This document shows, in pieces, positions 32,367 to 37,775 of a stretch of DNA of 37,775 bases. The notes below the pieces were generated by a model that saw nothing but the letters and a program-made list of their open reading frames with translations, was not told the DNA's origin and made no database searches. The first letter of the stretch is position 1. The number at the start of each line of letters is the position of its first letter. The stretch is from Microbispora triticiradicis (GTDB lineage Bacteria > Actinomycetota > Actinomycetes > Streptosporangiales > Streptosporangiaceae): the NCBI GenBank assembly GCA_003260025.2, contig QFZU02000145.1:1-37775 (forward strand), read 5' to 3'. The translations under genes and the position numbers were made by a program.

Positions 32367-32405
32367 ATGCCTCCACTGTCCGCCCACCCCCTGAGCACGG
32401 CATGA
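32367..32405 (+). CDS. Possible 12-aa leader peptide coupled to the next gene
   Basis: The frame codes MPPLSAHPLSTA. Its TGA stop overlaps the ATG of the 117-residue membrane protein (ATGA at 32402-32405). No SD precedes 32402, so translation of that gene could depend on this leader. There is no homology evidence, and the call rests on the promoter spacing and the overlap. Confidence 0.4.
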   Translation: MPPLSAHPLSTA

Positions 32406-32755
32406 ACGGCGCCTACTCGGGCTGGCTGATCGGCGCGGCCCTGCTGCTGGCGCTGGCCGCCGTGGTCACCACCGTACGGAACCGGCCGATGGGGCCGGTG
32501 CTGCTGATCGGGCTGGGGCTGCTGGAGATCGCCGTGCTCGCGCAGGCGGGGTTCGCCCTCGCCGGGATGGGGCGTGTCGCGGAGAAGGCGACCTTCGTCG
32601 GATACCTGGCGGGGACCGTGGTGATCCCGCCCGCCGCGGTGTGGTGGGGCCGGGCGGAGCGGACCCGCTGGGGCCCCGGGGTCATCGCCGTGGCCGCGTT
32701 CACCGTGGCCGTCATGACCGGGCGGCTGCTGCAGGTCTGGAGCATGGTCCCGTGA
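32402..32755 (+). CDS. Small integral membrane protein (unknown)
   Basis: A 117-residue protein with four membrane segments (about 8-24, 34-56, 64-80 and 92-110). It resembles small actinomycete membrane proteins of unknown function. No catalytic residue is evident. The ATG at 32402 lacks an SD and overlaps the stop of a short leader frame. The stop overlaps the GTG start of the next membrane protein (GTGA), so the two are probably a translationally coupled pair. Confidence 0.72.
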   Translation: MNGAYSGWLIGAALLLALAAVVTTVRNRPMGPVLLIGLGLLEIAVLAQAGFALAGMGRVAEKATFVGYLAGTVVIPPAAVWWGRAERTRWGPGVIAVAAFTVAVMTGRLLQVWSMVP

Positions 32756-33138
32756 GCGACGCGGCCGTACGGTCCGGGCCCGGGCGGGTGCTCGTGGCGG
32801 TGTACGGCGTCTTCGCGCTGGCCGCGACCTCACGCGCCGCCGTGCAGATCGCCACCCGTTTCGCCGAGGCGCCACTGGCGTACGCGCTGTCGGCGTTCGC
32901 GGCGGTCGTCTACATCGCCTTGACGGTGGCGCTGGCCCGCGGCGCCGCCCGTGTGGCGCTCGCCGCCTGCCTGGTCGAGCTGGCCGGCGTGCTGGTCGTC
33001 GGCACGCTCAGCCTGGCCGACCCGGCCGCCTTCCCGCACGCCACCGTGTGGTCGGGGTACGGCAGCGGGTACGGCTTCGTGCCGCTGGTGCTGCCCGTCG
33101 TCGGCCTGCTGTGGCTGCTGCGCGGCGTCCGCCGCTGA
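32752..33138 (+). CDS. Small integral membrane protein (unknown)
   Basis: A 128-residue protein with about four membrane segments, starting VLVAVYGVFALAATSRAAV. A glycine/tyrosine-rich stretch (VWSGYGSGYGF) precedes the last helix. The GTG at 32752 overlaps the stop of the preceding gene. The two proteins may form a complex; this is inferred only from coupling and similar size. The function is unknown. Confidence 0.75.
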   Translation: MSDAAVRSGPGRVLVAVYGVFALAATSRAAVQIATRFAEAPLAYALSAFAAVVYIALTVALARGAARVALAACLVELAGVLVVGTLSLADPAAFPHATVWSGYGSGYGFVPLVLPVVGLLWLLRGVRR

Positions 33139-33182
33139 CGATCCTCTCCAGGACTACTCCAGGAACCGGGAACAAACGAGGA

Positions 33183-33217
33183 GTTTGAGGCCTTTGGTAG
33201 GGTGTCAAACGTAGGAT
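33183..33217 (+). promoter_or_regulatory. CynX-type gene promoter with possible operator
   Basis: Two -10-like boxes occur, TAGGGT (33198-33203) and TAGGAT (33212-33217). The second is 6 bases before the ATG at 33224. GTTTGA (33183-33188) and TCAAAC (33205-33210) form a 6-bp inverted repeat with a 16-base centre that overlaps the first -10 box. It could be a repressor site. Confidence 0.45.
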
Positions 33218-33223
33218 GACTGG

Positions 33224-34504
33224 ATGAGGGGAGATGTTGCGGCGATGAGTGCCGTCGTCACGCGAAGGGCCACCGGCGAGGCTCCGTGGAGAGCCGCGTG
33301 GAGAGCGCCGGGCGGATCGATGGCGTGGCTCATCGCCGGCGGCATCGCCCTCGCCGCACTGAACCTCCGCACCGCCGTGACCAGCGTGGGCACGGTCCTC
33401 GACGAGGTGAGCACCGGGCTCGGCCTGTCCGGCGCGATGACCGGGCTGCTGACCACGCTGCCGGTGGTGAGCTTCGCCCTGTTCGGGGCGCTGACGCCGG
33501 CCATGTCCCGGAGGATCGGCGAGCACCGGTTGCTGCTGACCGCGATCGTGCTGCTCGCCGCGGGCCAGGCCGTACGCTCCCTCGTCGACTCGGCGGCGCC
33601 GTTCATGGCCGCCAGCACGGTCGCGCTGGCGGGCGGCGCGGTCGGCAACGTCGTCATCCCCACGCTGATCAAGAAGCACTTCCCGCGACGGTCCGGCGCC
33701 ATGACGACCGTCTACTCGACCGCCCTCGCGGCCGGAACGATGGTGGCCGCCGCCGCCACCGTCCCGGTGCAGCAGGCCGCGGGCGGCAACTGGCACGTGG
33801 CACTCGGGGTGTGGGCGGCCCTAGCCGCCGTTGCCGCGATTCCGTGGCTCGCGCTCAGGCGCGGTGAGCCGGAGCGGCGTAGCACCCCCGCCCGTACGGC
33901 GGGCGAGAGCCTCCTGCGCAGCAGGCTCGCCTGGGCAGTGGCCGGTTACTTCGGGTCGCAGTCGCTCATCGCCTACGTCATGTTCGGCTGGCTGCCGCTG
34001 CTGCTGCAGGACAACGGCTACACCAGCGGCCAGGCCGGGGTGGTGCTCGCCGTCTTCACCGGGCTCGGCATCCCGATCTCGATGGTGGTGCCCACGCTGG
34101 CGACCCGCCTCTCCGGGCAGCGCCCGCTGGTGGTCGCCTTCGCCGCCCTGTACGCGGCCGGCTTCGCCGGGATGCTGACCGGGCACGCCATGTGGGCGTG
34201 GGCGATCCTCGTGGCGCTCGGCGGCGGCACGTTCCCGCTGGCGCTGGCGATGCTGGCGCTGCGGACCAGGACGGCGCCGGGCACCGCCGCCCTCTCCGCC
34301 TTCGGGCAGAGCGCCGGATACCTCATCGCGGGCGCGGGCCCGATCACGTTCGGCCTCCTCCACCAGGTGAGCGGTGGCTGGGCGCTGCCGTTCGGCCTGC
34401 TGTTCGCCGCGCTCGCCGTACAAGTCGTCACCGGCTGGTACGCGGGCGGCGACCGGACACTGGAGGACGCGGGCGCCGAGGGGGCTTCCCACCTCCGGGT
34501 TTAG
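33224..34504 (+). CDS. MFS transporter, CynX/NimT type
   Basis: A 426-residue carrier with 12 predicted membrane segments. The segment LNLRTAVTSVGTVLDEV, next to helix 1, and the GFTGM-like QAGVVLAVFTGLGIP region fit the cyanate/nitroimidazole (CynX/NimT) group. No cyanase or related enzyme lies nearby, so the substrate is open. The ATG at 33224 is leaderless-type; ATG 33245 is an internal alternative. A short hairpin with a 3-base loop (34508-34520) follows the stop. Confidence 0.85.
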   Translation: MRGDVAAMSAVVTRRATGEAPWRAAWRAPGGSMAWLIAGGIALAALNLRTAVTSVGTVLDEVSTGLGLSGAMTGLLTTLPVVSFALFGALTPAMSRRIGEHRLLLTAIVLLAAGQAVRSLVDSAAPFMAASTVALAGGAVGNVVIPTLIKKHFPRRSGAMTTVYSTALAAGTMVAAAATVPVQQAAGGNWHVALGVWAALAAVAAIPWLALRRGEPERRSTPARTAGESLLRSRLAWAVAGYFGSQSLIAYVMFGWLPLLLQDNGYTSGQAGVVLAVFTGLGIPISMVVPTLATRLSGQRPLVVAFAALYAAGFAGMLTGHAMWAWAILVALGGGTFPLALAMLALRTRTAPGTAALSAFGQSAGYLIAGAGPITFGLLHQVSGGWALPFGLLFAALAVQVVTGWYAGGDRTLEDAGAEGASHLRV

Positions 34505-34557
34505 GCAGCCCTCAGAGGGCAGGGCTTGTCGTGTAGCCCACGAGAGAAGGAGGAGGC

Positions 34558-35235
34558 ATGAGCTCGATCGAACAGTCCATCGACGTGAATGTCCCGATCC
34601 GTACCGCGTACAACCAGTGGACGCAGTTCGAGAGCTTCCCGGAGTTCATGGAAGGCGTCGAGTCGGTCAAGCAGATCGGCGACACACGCACCGACTGGGT
34701 CGTCGAGATCGCGGGAGTCCGCCGGGAGTTCGAGGCGGAGATCACCGAGCAGCACCCCGACGAGCGCGTGGCCTGGCGCTCACTGGACACGCCGCGGCAG
34801 GCCGGAGTCGTCACGTTCCACCGGCTCGGCGACGACACCACCCGCGTCACCCTCCAGATGGAGTACGACCCCGAGGGCTTCCTCGAGAAGGCGGCGGACG
34901 CTCTTCAGCTCGTGCGCATGCGCGTCAAGGGCGACCTGGAGCGTTTCAAGACCTTCATCGAGTCGCGCGGCGGCGAGACCGGCGCCTGGCGCGGTGACGT
35001 GCCCGGCCCGCACCAGCAGGGCGGAACGGGTTCCGGAAGTGTCTCCGGAGGAGGGTCCGGTACGGGCTACGACATCGGCGAGCCGATGCCGCCCCAGACC
35101 GTGAACCCCGACTACCCCCGCGAGACGCCGCTGCCTGCGCCCGGCAGTGGTCCGATCCCGCCGGCGCCCGGTACGGGCCCGCTCCCCGGCAGCGGACCTC
35201 TGCCGCCGCGGGACACGCCCGGCCCGGTCATCTAG
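34558..35235 (+). CDS. SRPBCC (polyketide cyclase-like) protein with Pro/Gly-rich tail
   Basis: A 225-residue protein. Residues 1-145 form a START/SRPBCC domain of the type found in actinomycete stress proteins: SIDVNVPIRTAYNQWTQFESFPEFM, then FEAEITEQHPDERVAW and a long C-terminal helix. The remaining 80 residues are low complexity, rich in Gly, Ser and Pro, with PGSGP/PGTGP repeats, and are likely disordered. The ligand is unknown. A strong SD (AAGGAGGAGG) precedes the ATG at 34558. The tail runs into a tandem repeat containing the stop codon. Confidence 0.88.
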   Translation: MSSIEQSIDVNVPIRTAYNQWTQFESFPEFMEGVESVKQIGDTRTDWVVEIAGVRREFEAEITEQHPDERVAWRSLDTPRQAGVVTFHRLGDDTTRVTLQMEYDPEGFLEKAADALQLVRMRVKGDLERFKTFIESRGGETGAWRGDVPGPHQQGGTGSGSVSGGGSGTGYDIGEPMPPQTVNPDYPRETPLPAPGSGPIPPAPGTGPLPGSGPLPPRDTPGPVI

Positions 35236-35281
35236 GCGCGTCATCTAGGCGCGGTTATCCAGGCCCCGTCATCTAGGCGCG
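35227..35281 (+). repeat. Four imperfect 13-14-bp repeats spanning the stop codon
   Basis: The unit GTCATCTAGGCGCG recurs, starting at 35227, 35240, 35254 (diverged: GTTATCCAGGCCCC) and 35268. The first copy contains the TAG stop of the SRPBCC gene, and two later copies carry TAG in the same motif. The array lies just before the terminator. Confidence 0.8.
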
Positions 35282-35289
35282 GGTCGTCC

Positions 35290-35331
35290 GAAGAGGCCCA
35301 TCTCCCGAGGGACAGGGAGATGGGCCTCTTC
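35290..35331 (+). terminator. Strong terminator after the SRPBCC gene
   Basis: A perfect 17-bp stem (35290-35306 with 35315-35331) with an 8-base loop is followed by the short run TCGTT. It marks the end of the SRPBCC transcript before an AT-rich spacer. Confidence 0.85.
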
Positions 35332-35448
35332 TCGTTATGATGCCGATATTGGAGGAATATCGGTAATTTATTTTGTCGTGATATGATTAGGACGTAATCC
35401 TATAGCCTTTCGGGCATCGTTCATTTGATTATGAAGGGATGCCCGCCC
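35332..35448 (+). promoter_or_regulatory. AT-rich control region of the dienelactone hydrolase
   Basis: This 117-bp spacer is far more AT-rich than its surroundings. CCGATATT/AATATCGG (35343-35363) is a perfect 8-bp hairpin. GATTA/TAATC (35385-35399) and TAGGA/TCCTA (35388-35402) are interlocked inverted repeats. TTGTCG (35373-35378) and TAATCC (35395-35400) are possible -35 and -10 boxes with a 16-bp spacer. CGGGCATC/GATGCCCG (35411-35445) with inner TTCAT/ATGAA forms a 13-bp hairpin covering the SD AAGGGA. Confidence 0.55.
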
Positions 35449-36207
35449 GTGTGCTATGACGCCGACGCCGTACCCCCTGTTCACGGTGTTCCGCGCACGA
35501 CCACGTCGTCCGAGCGCCTCGTCCTGACCTCGGGCGACGGAGCGGAATTCGCAGCTTTCCTGTCCCGTCCCGGAGAACGCGCCGGCGCCGCCGTACTCGT
35601 CCTCCCCGACAACCGGGGCCTTTCGGGGTTCTACGAACAGCTGACCGGACGGCTCGCCGAGCAGGGGCATCCCGCGCTGGCGATCGACTACTTCGGCCGT
35701 ACGGCGGGGACCGGCCCGCGCCCGGCCGACTTCCCCTTCATGGAGCACCTGGGCAAGGCGCACAAGGACACCCTCTTCGCCGACATCGCCGCCGGGGCGC
35801 GGTGCCTGCGGGCAGAGGGGCACCAGGACGTCGTCACGCTCGGGTTCTGCTTCGGTGGCAGGCTGGCGTTCCTGGCGGCCCGCCCCGACCTCGGATTCAG
35901 GGGCGTCGTCGGCCTGTACGGATATCCGGACACGCTGTTCGGCAATCCCGGCCCCACCCAGTTGGCCGGTGAGCTGCGCGGGCCGATCCTCGGACTGTTC
36001 GGCGGCGCGGACGAGGGCATCTCGCCCGAGGTGGTGAAAGCGTTCGACGAGGCGCTGGACAGCGCGGGCGTCGAGCACGAGTTCGTCACCTATCCGGGAG
36101 CCCCGCACAGCTTCTTCGAACTCGGCCGGCCGGAACTGGCCGAGGCCTGCGCCGACGCGTGGTCGCGCGTCCTCGCCTTCCTGGAACGTGTGCCGGCGGG
36201 GTCCTGA
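35449..36207 (+). CDS. Dienelactone hydrolase family protein
   Basis: A 252-residue alpha/beta-hydrolase. The nucleophile Cys134 is in GFCFGGR, Asp188 in GGADEG, and His220 in APHSFF, the Cys-Asp-His triad of the family. The family hydrolyses dienelactones and similar cyclic esters, and the natural substrate here is unknown. The GTG at 35449 (MCYDADAVPP) is preferred because related proteins begin this way and AAGGGA lies 9 bases upstream. ATG 35431 is the alternative but falls inside a hairpin. The gene is alone between terminators, and its SD appears sequestered by RNA structure. Confidence 0.9.
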   Translation: MCYDADAVPPVHGVPRTTTSSERLVLTSGDGAEFAAFLSRPGERAGAAVLVLPDNRGLSGFYEQLTGRLAEQGHPALAIDYFGRTAGTGPRPADFPFMEHLGKAHKDTLFADIAAGARCLRAEGHQDVVTLGFCFGGRLAFLAARPDLGFRGVVGLYGYPDTLFGNPGPTQLAGELRGPILGLFGGADEGISPEVVKAFDEALDSAGVEHEFVTYPGAPHSFFELGRPELAEACADAWSRVLAFLERVPAGS

Positions 36208-36271
36208 GCCGCGCCGCCGCGCTACCTACCGGCCGCCGCACCACCGCGCACTATCGGGGGGCCGGACAGCG

Positions 36272-36308
36272 GACAGCCCGAGGCGACCTGACCTCGCCTC
36301 GGGCTGTC
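36272..36308 (+). terminator. Terminator-like hairpin after the hydrolase gene
   Basis: A perfect 15-bp stem (36272-36286 with 36294-36308) with a 7-base loop lies 65 bases after the stop. No T run follows. The next 100 bases, to the EamA leader promoter, hold no gene. Confidence 0.65.
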
Positions 36309-36401
36309 ACGATGCCAAGACTACGACTTCGATGTCCGGCTGTGCGCACCGGCACCCCCCAAATGCCGGAAAAGCCGATGCCGTGTTTCGGGAGAGCCCG
36401 C

Positions 36402-36407
36402 TAGTGT
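36402..36407 (+). promoter_or_regulatory. Candidate -10 box for the EamA leader transcript
   Basis: TAGTGT lies 7 bases before a GTG that opens an 11-codon frame. This is the same spacing as other leaderless promoters in the window. No good -35 box was found. Confidence 0.4.
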
Positions 36408-36414
36408 GGCCCGC

Positions 36415-36450
36415 GTGCCAATGATCGTCTCTCCGCCGCCCGCCCGATAG
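36415..36450 (+). CDS. Possible leader peptide with Pro-Pro-Pro, upstream of EamA gene
   Basis: GTG opens a frame coding MPMIVSPPPAR, then TAG. The PPP codons and the last codons lie in the left arm and loop of a strong hairpin (36434-36459). Ribosome position on the leader could decide whether that hairpin forms. The EamA-family gene begins 95 bases later. No homologue is known to me. Confidence 0.35.
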   Translation: MPMIVSPPPAR

Positions 36451-36459
36451 CGGGCGGCG
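36434..36459 (+). promoter_or_regulatory. GC hairpin in the EamA leader, possible attenuator
   Basis: CGCCGCCCGC (36434-36443) pairs perfectly with GCGGGCGGCG (36450-36459) over the loop CCGATA. A second stem, GCCGGG/CCCGGC, follows near 36471-36491. No T run is present, so any attenuation would be Rho-dependent or translational. Confidence 0.45.
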
Positions 36460-36545
36460 TCATCCGGTGAGCCGGGTCTGGAAGGCCCGGCCGGTGGCCC
36501 CTGCCCGCGTACGGGAATCGGGCCCACCTCACTGGAGAGACGTCG

Positions 36546-37472
36546 ATGAACCATGCTCCAGCCCTGTCCGTACGGCAGGGCCTTGTCCACGTGTCCACCG
36601 CCGCGGCCGCCTGGGGAACCGGCGGCGCGGCGGGGGCGATGCTCCACGACGCGGGCCGGCTGAGCCCCGTCGCCGTGTCCTTCTGGCGCTTCGCCTGCGG
36701 GGCGGCACTGCTGCTCGTGATCGCGCCCTGCCGCCCCTCCTGGCGGGCGGTGCTGCTCGTCGGCCCGGCCATGGCGGTGTGCCAGGCCGCCTACTTCGCC
36801 GCGATCGCCGAGACCGGCGTCGCGGTCGCGACGATGATCACCATGGGGGCGGCCCCGCTCCTGGTGGCGGCCGGCGGCCGGATCTTCCAGGGTGAGCCGA
36901 TGGGCCGTACGGCTCTCGCCTGCGCCGGTCTCGCACTCGCCGGGCTGGCCATGCTCACGGGCGGAGCGGCCCCGGCCGGCCCCGCAGGCGTCGGCTACTG
37001 CCTGGTGTCGGCGGCCGCCTACTCTTTCGTCACCCTCGTGACGCGCCGCATGCCCGCGGAGGGGGTGGCGGTGTGGGGTTTCGCCGGGGGAGCGCTGTGC
37101 CTGCTCCCGCTCGCCGCGGGCGGGGGGCTGCTGCCCACCGGGCACACGACGACCAGCGTGCTGCTCCTCGGCTATCTGGCGATCGTGCCGACCGCGCTCG
37201 CGTACCGGTTGTTCTTCACCGGTCTGGGAGTCGTGGGCGGGGTCACCGCGTCGGTCGTCTCCCTGCTCGAACCCCTCGTCGCGGCCGTCGCCGGCGTCGT
37301 CCTGCTGGGGGAGCACATGACCGCCGTACAGGTGGGCGGGGGAGCCCTCCTCCTGACCGCCCTCACCTTGCTCGCCCGCGCGGAGTTGCGCGGCGGGCCG
37401 GCGCAGGGGCCGGTGCAGGGGCCGGCGCGGGAGGCGGTGCAGGGGTCACGACCAGGGAAGCCGAGCTGTTAA
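36546..37472 (+). CDS. EamA/DMT-family transporter
   Basis: A 308-residue membrane protein with ten predicted helices in two EamA repeats (about 10-140 and 150-285). Repeat 1 starts VSTAAAAWGTGGAAGAML, and repeat 2 has LGYLAIVPTALAYRLFFTGL and SLLEPLVAAVAGVVLLGE, a common motif. Members export amino acids, metabolites or drugs, and the substrate is unknown. The ATG at 36546 has GGAGAGA upstream. The C-terminal tail is Gln/Gly/Pro-rich with a short GPVQGPA-type repeat. A LacI-type regulator begins about 200 bases downstream. Confidence 0.9.
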   Translation: MNHAPALSVRQGLVHVSTAAAAWGTGGAAGAMLHDAGRLSPVAVSFWRFACGAALLLVIAPCRPSWRAVLLVGPAMAVCQAAYFAAIAETGVAVATMITMGAAPLLVAAGGRIFQGEPMGRTALACAGLALAGLAMLTGGAAPAGPAGVGYCLVSAAAYSFVTLVTRRMPAEGVAVWGFAGGALCLLPLAAGGGLLPTGHTTTSVLLLGYLAIVPTALAYRLFFTGLGVVGGVTASVVSLLEPLVAAVAGVVLLGEHMTAVQVGGGALLLTALTLLARAELRGGPAQGPVQGPAREAVQGSRPGKPSC

Positions 37473-37515
37473 CGGTACCATCGGGTGGGTGGTGTGAAGC
37501 GCGCGGTCGCCAGGC

Positions 37516-37525
37516 GGAACGTTCC
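37516..37525. promoter_or_regulatory. LacI-type operator candidate
   Basis: GGAACGTTCC is a perfect 10-bp palindrome with a central CG step, as many LacI-family operators have. It lies between the EamA gene and a LacI-type regulator start. Confidence 0.4.
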
Positions 37526-37585
37526 TTTTCGGTGCGCGTCCCGCCGGTGATCGCCGTCGGCGCTCACACCGTCCGCTGGTCCCGG

Positions 37586-37610
37586 CAGTCCCGGCAACGT
37601 GCCGGGACTG
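37586..37610 (+). terminator. Perfect 11-bp hairpin between EamA and LacI-type genes
   Basis: CAGTCCCGGCA (37586-37596) and TGCCGGGACTG (37600-37610) pair over a 3-base loop. It could end the EamA transcript, or be an operator for the regulator. No T run follows. Confidence 0.5.
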
Positions 37611-37680
37611 TGCCGGGATCGTGTCGGAGTCTGTCGGGTTCGTTCAGGGCGACTGATCGGGAAGAGCGGGGACGCGGGGG

Positions 37681-37775
37681 ATGACGATGGTGCGGCCTGG
37701 AGAGAGCCCGGCCGAGCGCCCGAGGGCGGCGGTCATGGAAGACGTCGCGGAGCTGGCGGGGGTGTCGGCGATGAC
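37681..37775 (+). CDS. LacI-family transcriptional regulator, N-terminus only (cut by window end)
   Basis: The frame from ATG 37681 reads into MEDVAELAGVSAM, the start of the LacI helix-turn-helix (VAxxAGVSxxTVSR). Only 31 codons are visible. The true start may be 37681, 37687 or the internal ATG 37735. The effector and most of the protein lie beyond the window. The palindrome at 37516 could be its operator. Confidence 0.75.
   Translation, partial: MTMVRPGESPAERPRAAVMEDVAELAGVSAM

Noticed and set aside
36460-36545. Guanidine or fluoride riboswitch before the EamA gene
   Set aside because: The conserved cores of these riboswitches are not present. Only generic GC hairpins are visible.

Overview
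This window is high-GC actinobacterial chromosome. The core gene order (folC, ndk, mreBCD, PBP2, rodA, a radical SAM pair, RNase E/G, rplU, rpmA, obg, proBA, nadD, rsfS) matches the cell-wall elongation and ribosome segment known from Streptomyces and its relatives. The XRE-TPR regulators, the leaderless promoter style and the lineage-specific membrane genes suggest Streptosporangiales (for example a Nonomuraea-, Microbispora- or Streptosporangium-like genome). That taxonomic placement is inference.

Layout. (1) 1-77: the 3' end of a 5S rRNA gene and a strong terminator, so an rRNA operon lies directly upstream. (2) 122-3915: folC, a DUF4233 membrane protein, an MFS-like transporter and ndk. 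(3) 4135-9969: mreB-mreC-mreD-mrdA(PBP2)-rodA, a compact operon for lateral wall or spore-wall peptidoglycan synthesis. (4) 10143-12763: a lineage-specific trio, namely a small unknown protein, an XRE/TPR regulator and an APH-fold kinase. (5) 12835-18585: the TIGR03960/TIGR03936 radical SAM pair and a 966-residue RNase E/G with a long disordered N-terminus. (6) 18614-23296: rplU-rpmA behind an unusual palindromic promoter, then obg and proBA. (7) 23348-26749: an atypical LuxR-type response regulator divergent from a membrane Ser/Thr kinase, then an M48 metalloprotease. (8) 26866-29591: nadD, a secreted His-rich small protein, rsfS, a histidine phosphatase and tRNA-Ala(GGC). (9) 29636-37775: an accessory stretch with a DyP peroxidase, a YbdK-type ligase, two small membrane proteins, a CynX-type MFS carrier, an SRPBCC protein, a dienelactone hydrolase, an EamA exporter and the start of a LacI-type regulator.

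How they work together. Regions 3 and 5-8 are housekeeping: cytoskeleton-directed wall growth, ribosome assembly and silencing (Obg, L21, L27, RsfS), RNA turnover, proline and NAD synthesis. No complete novel defence, mobile or biosynthetic system is evident. The less ordinary signals are regulatory. They include a hairpin covering the ribosome-binding site of the dienelactone hydrolase in an AT-rich spacer, a PPP-containing leader peptide overlapping a hairpin before the EamA gene, a 22-bp perfect palindrome inside the rplU promoter spacer, a degenerate receiver domain beside a membrane kinase, recurrent leaderless promoters, and short tandem repeats spanning two stop codons. All functional readings of these are inference from sequence alone.
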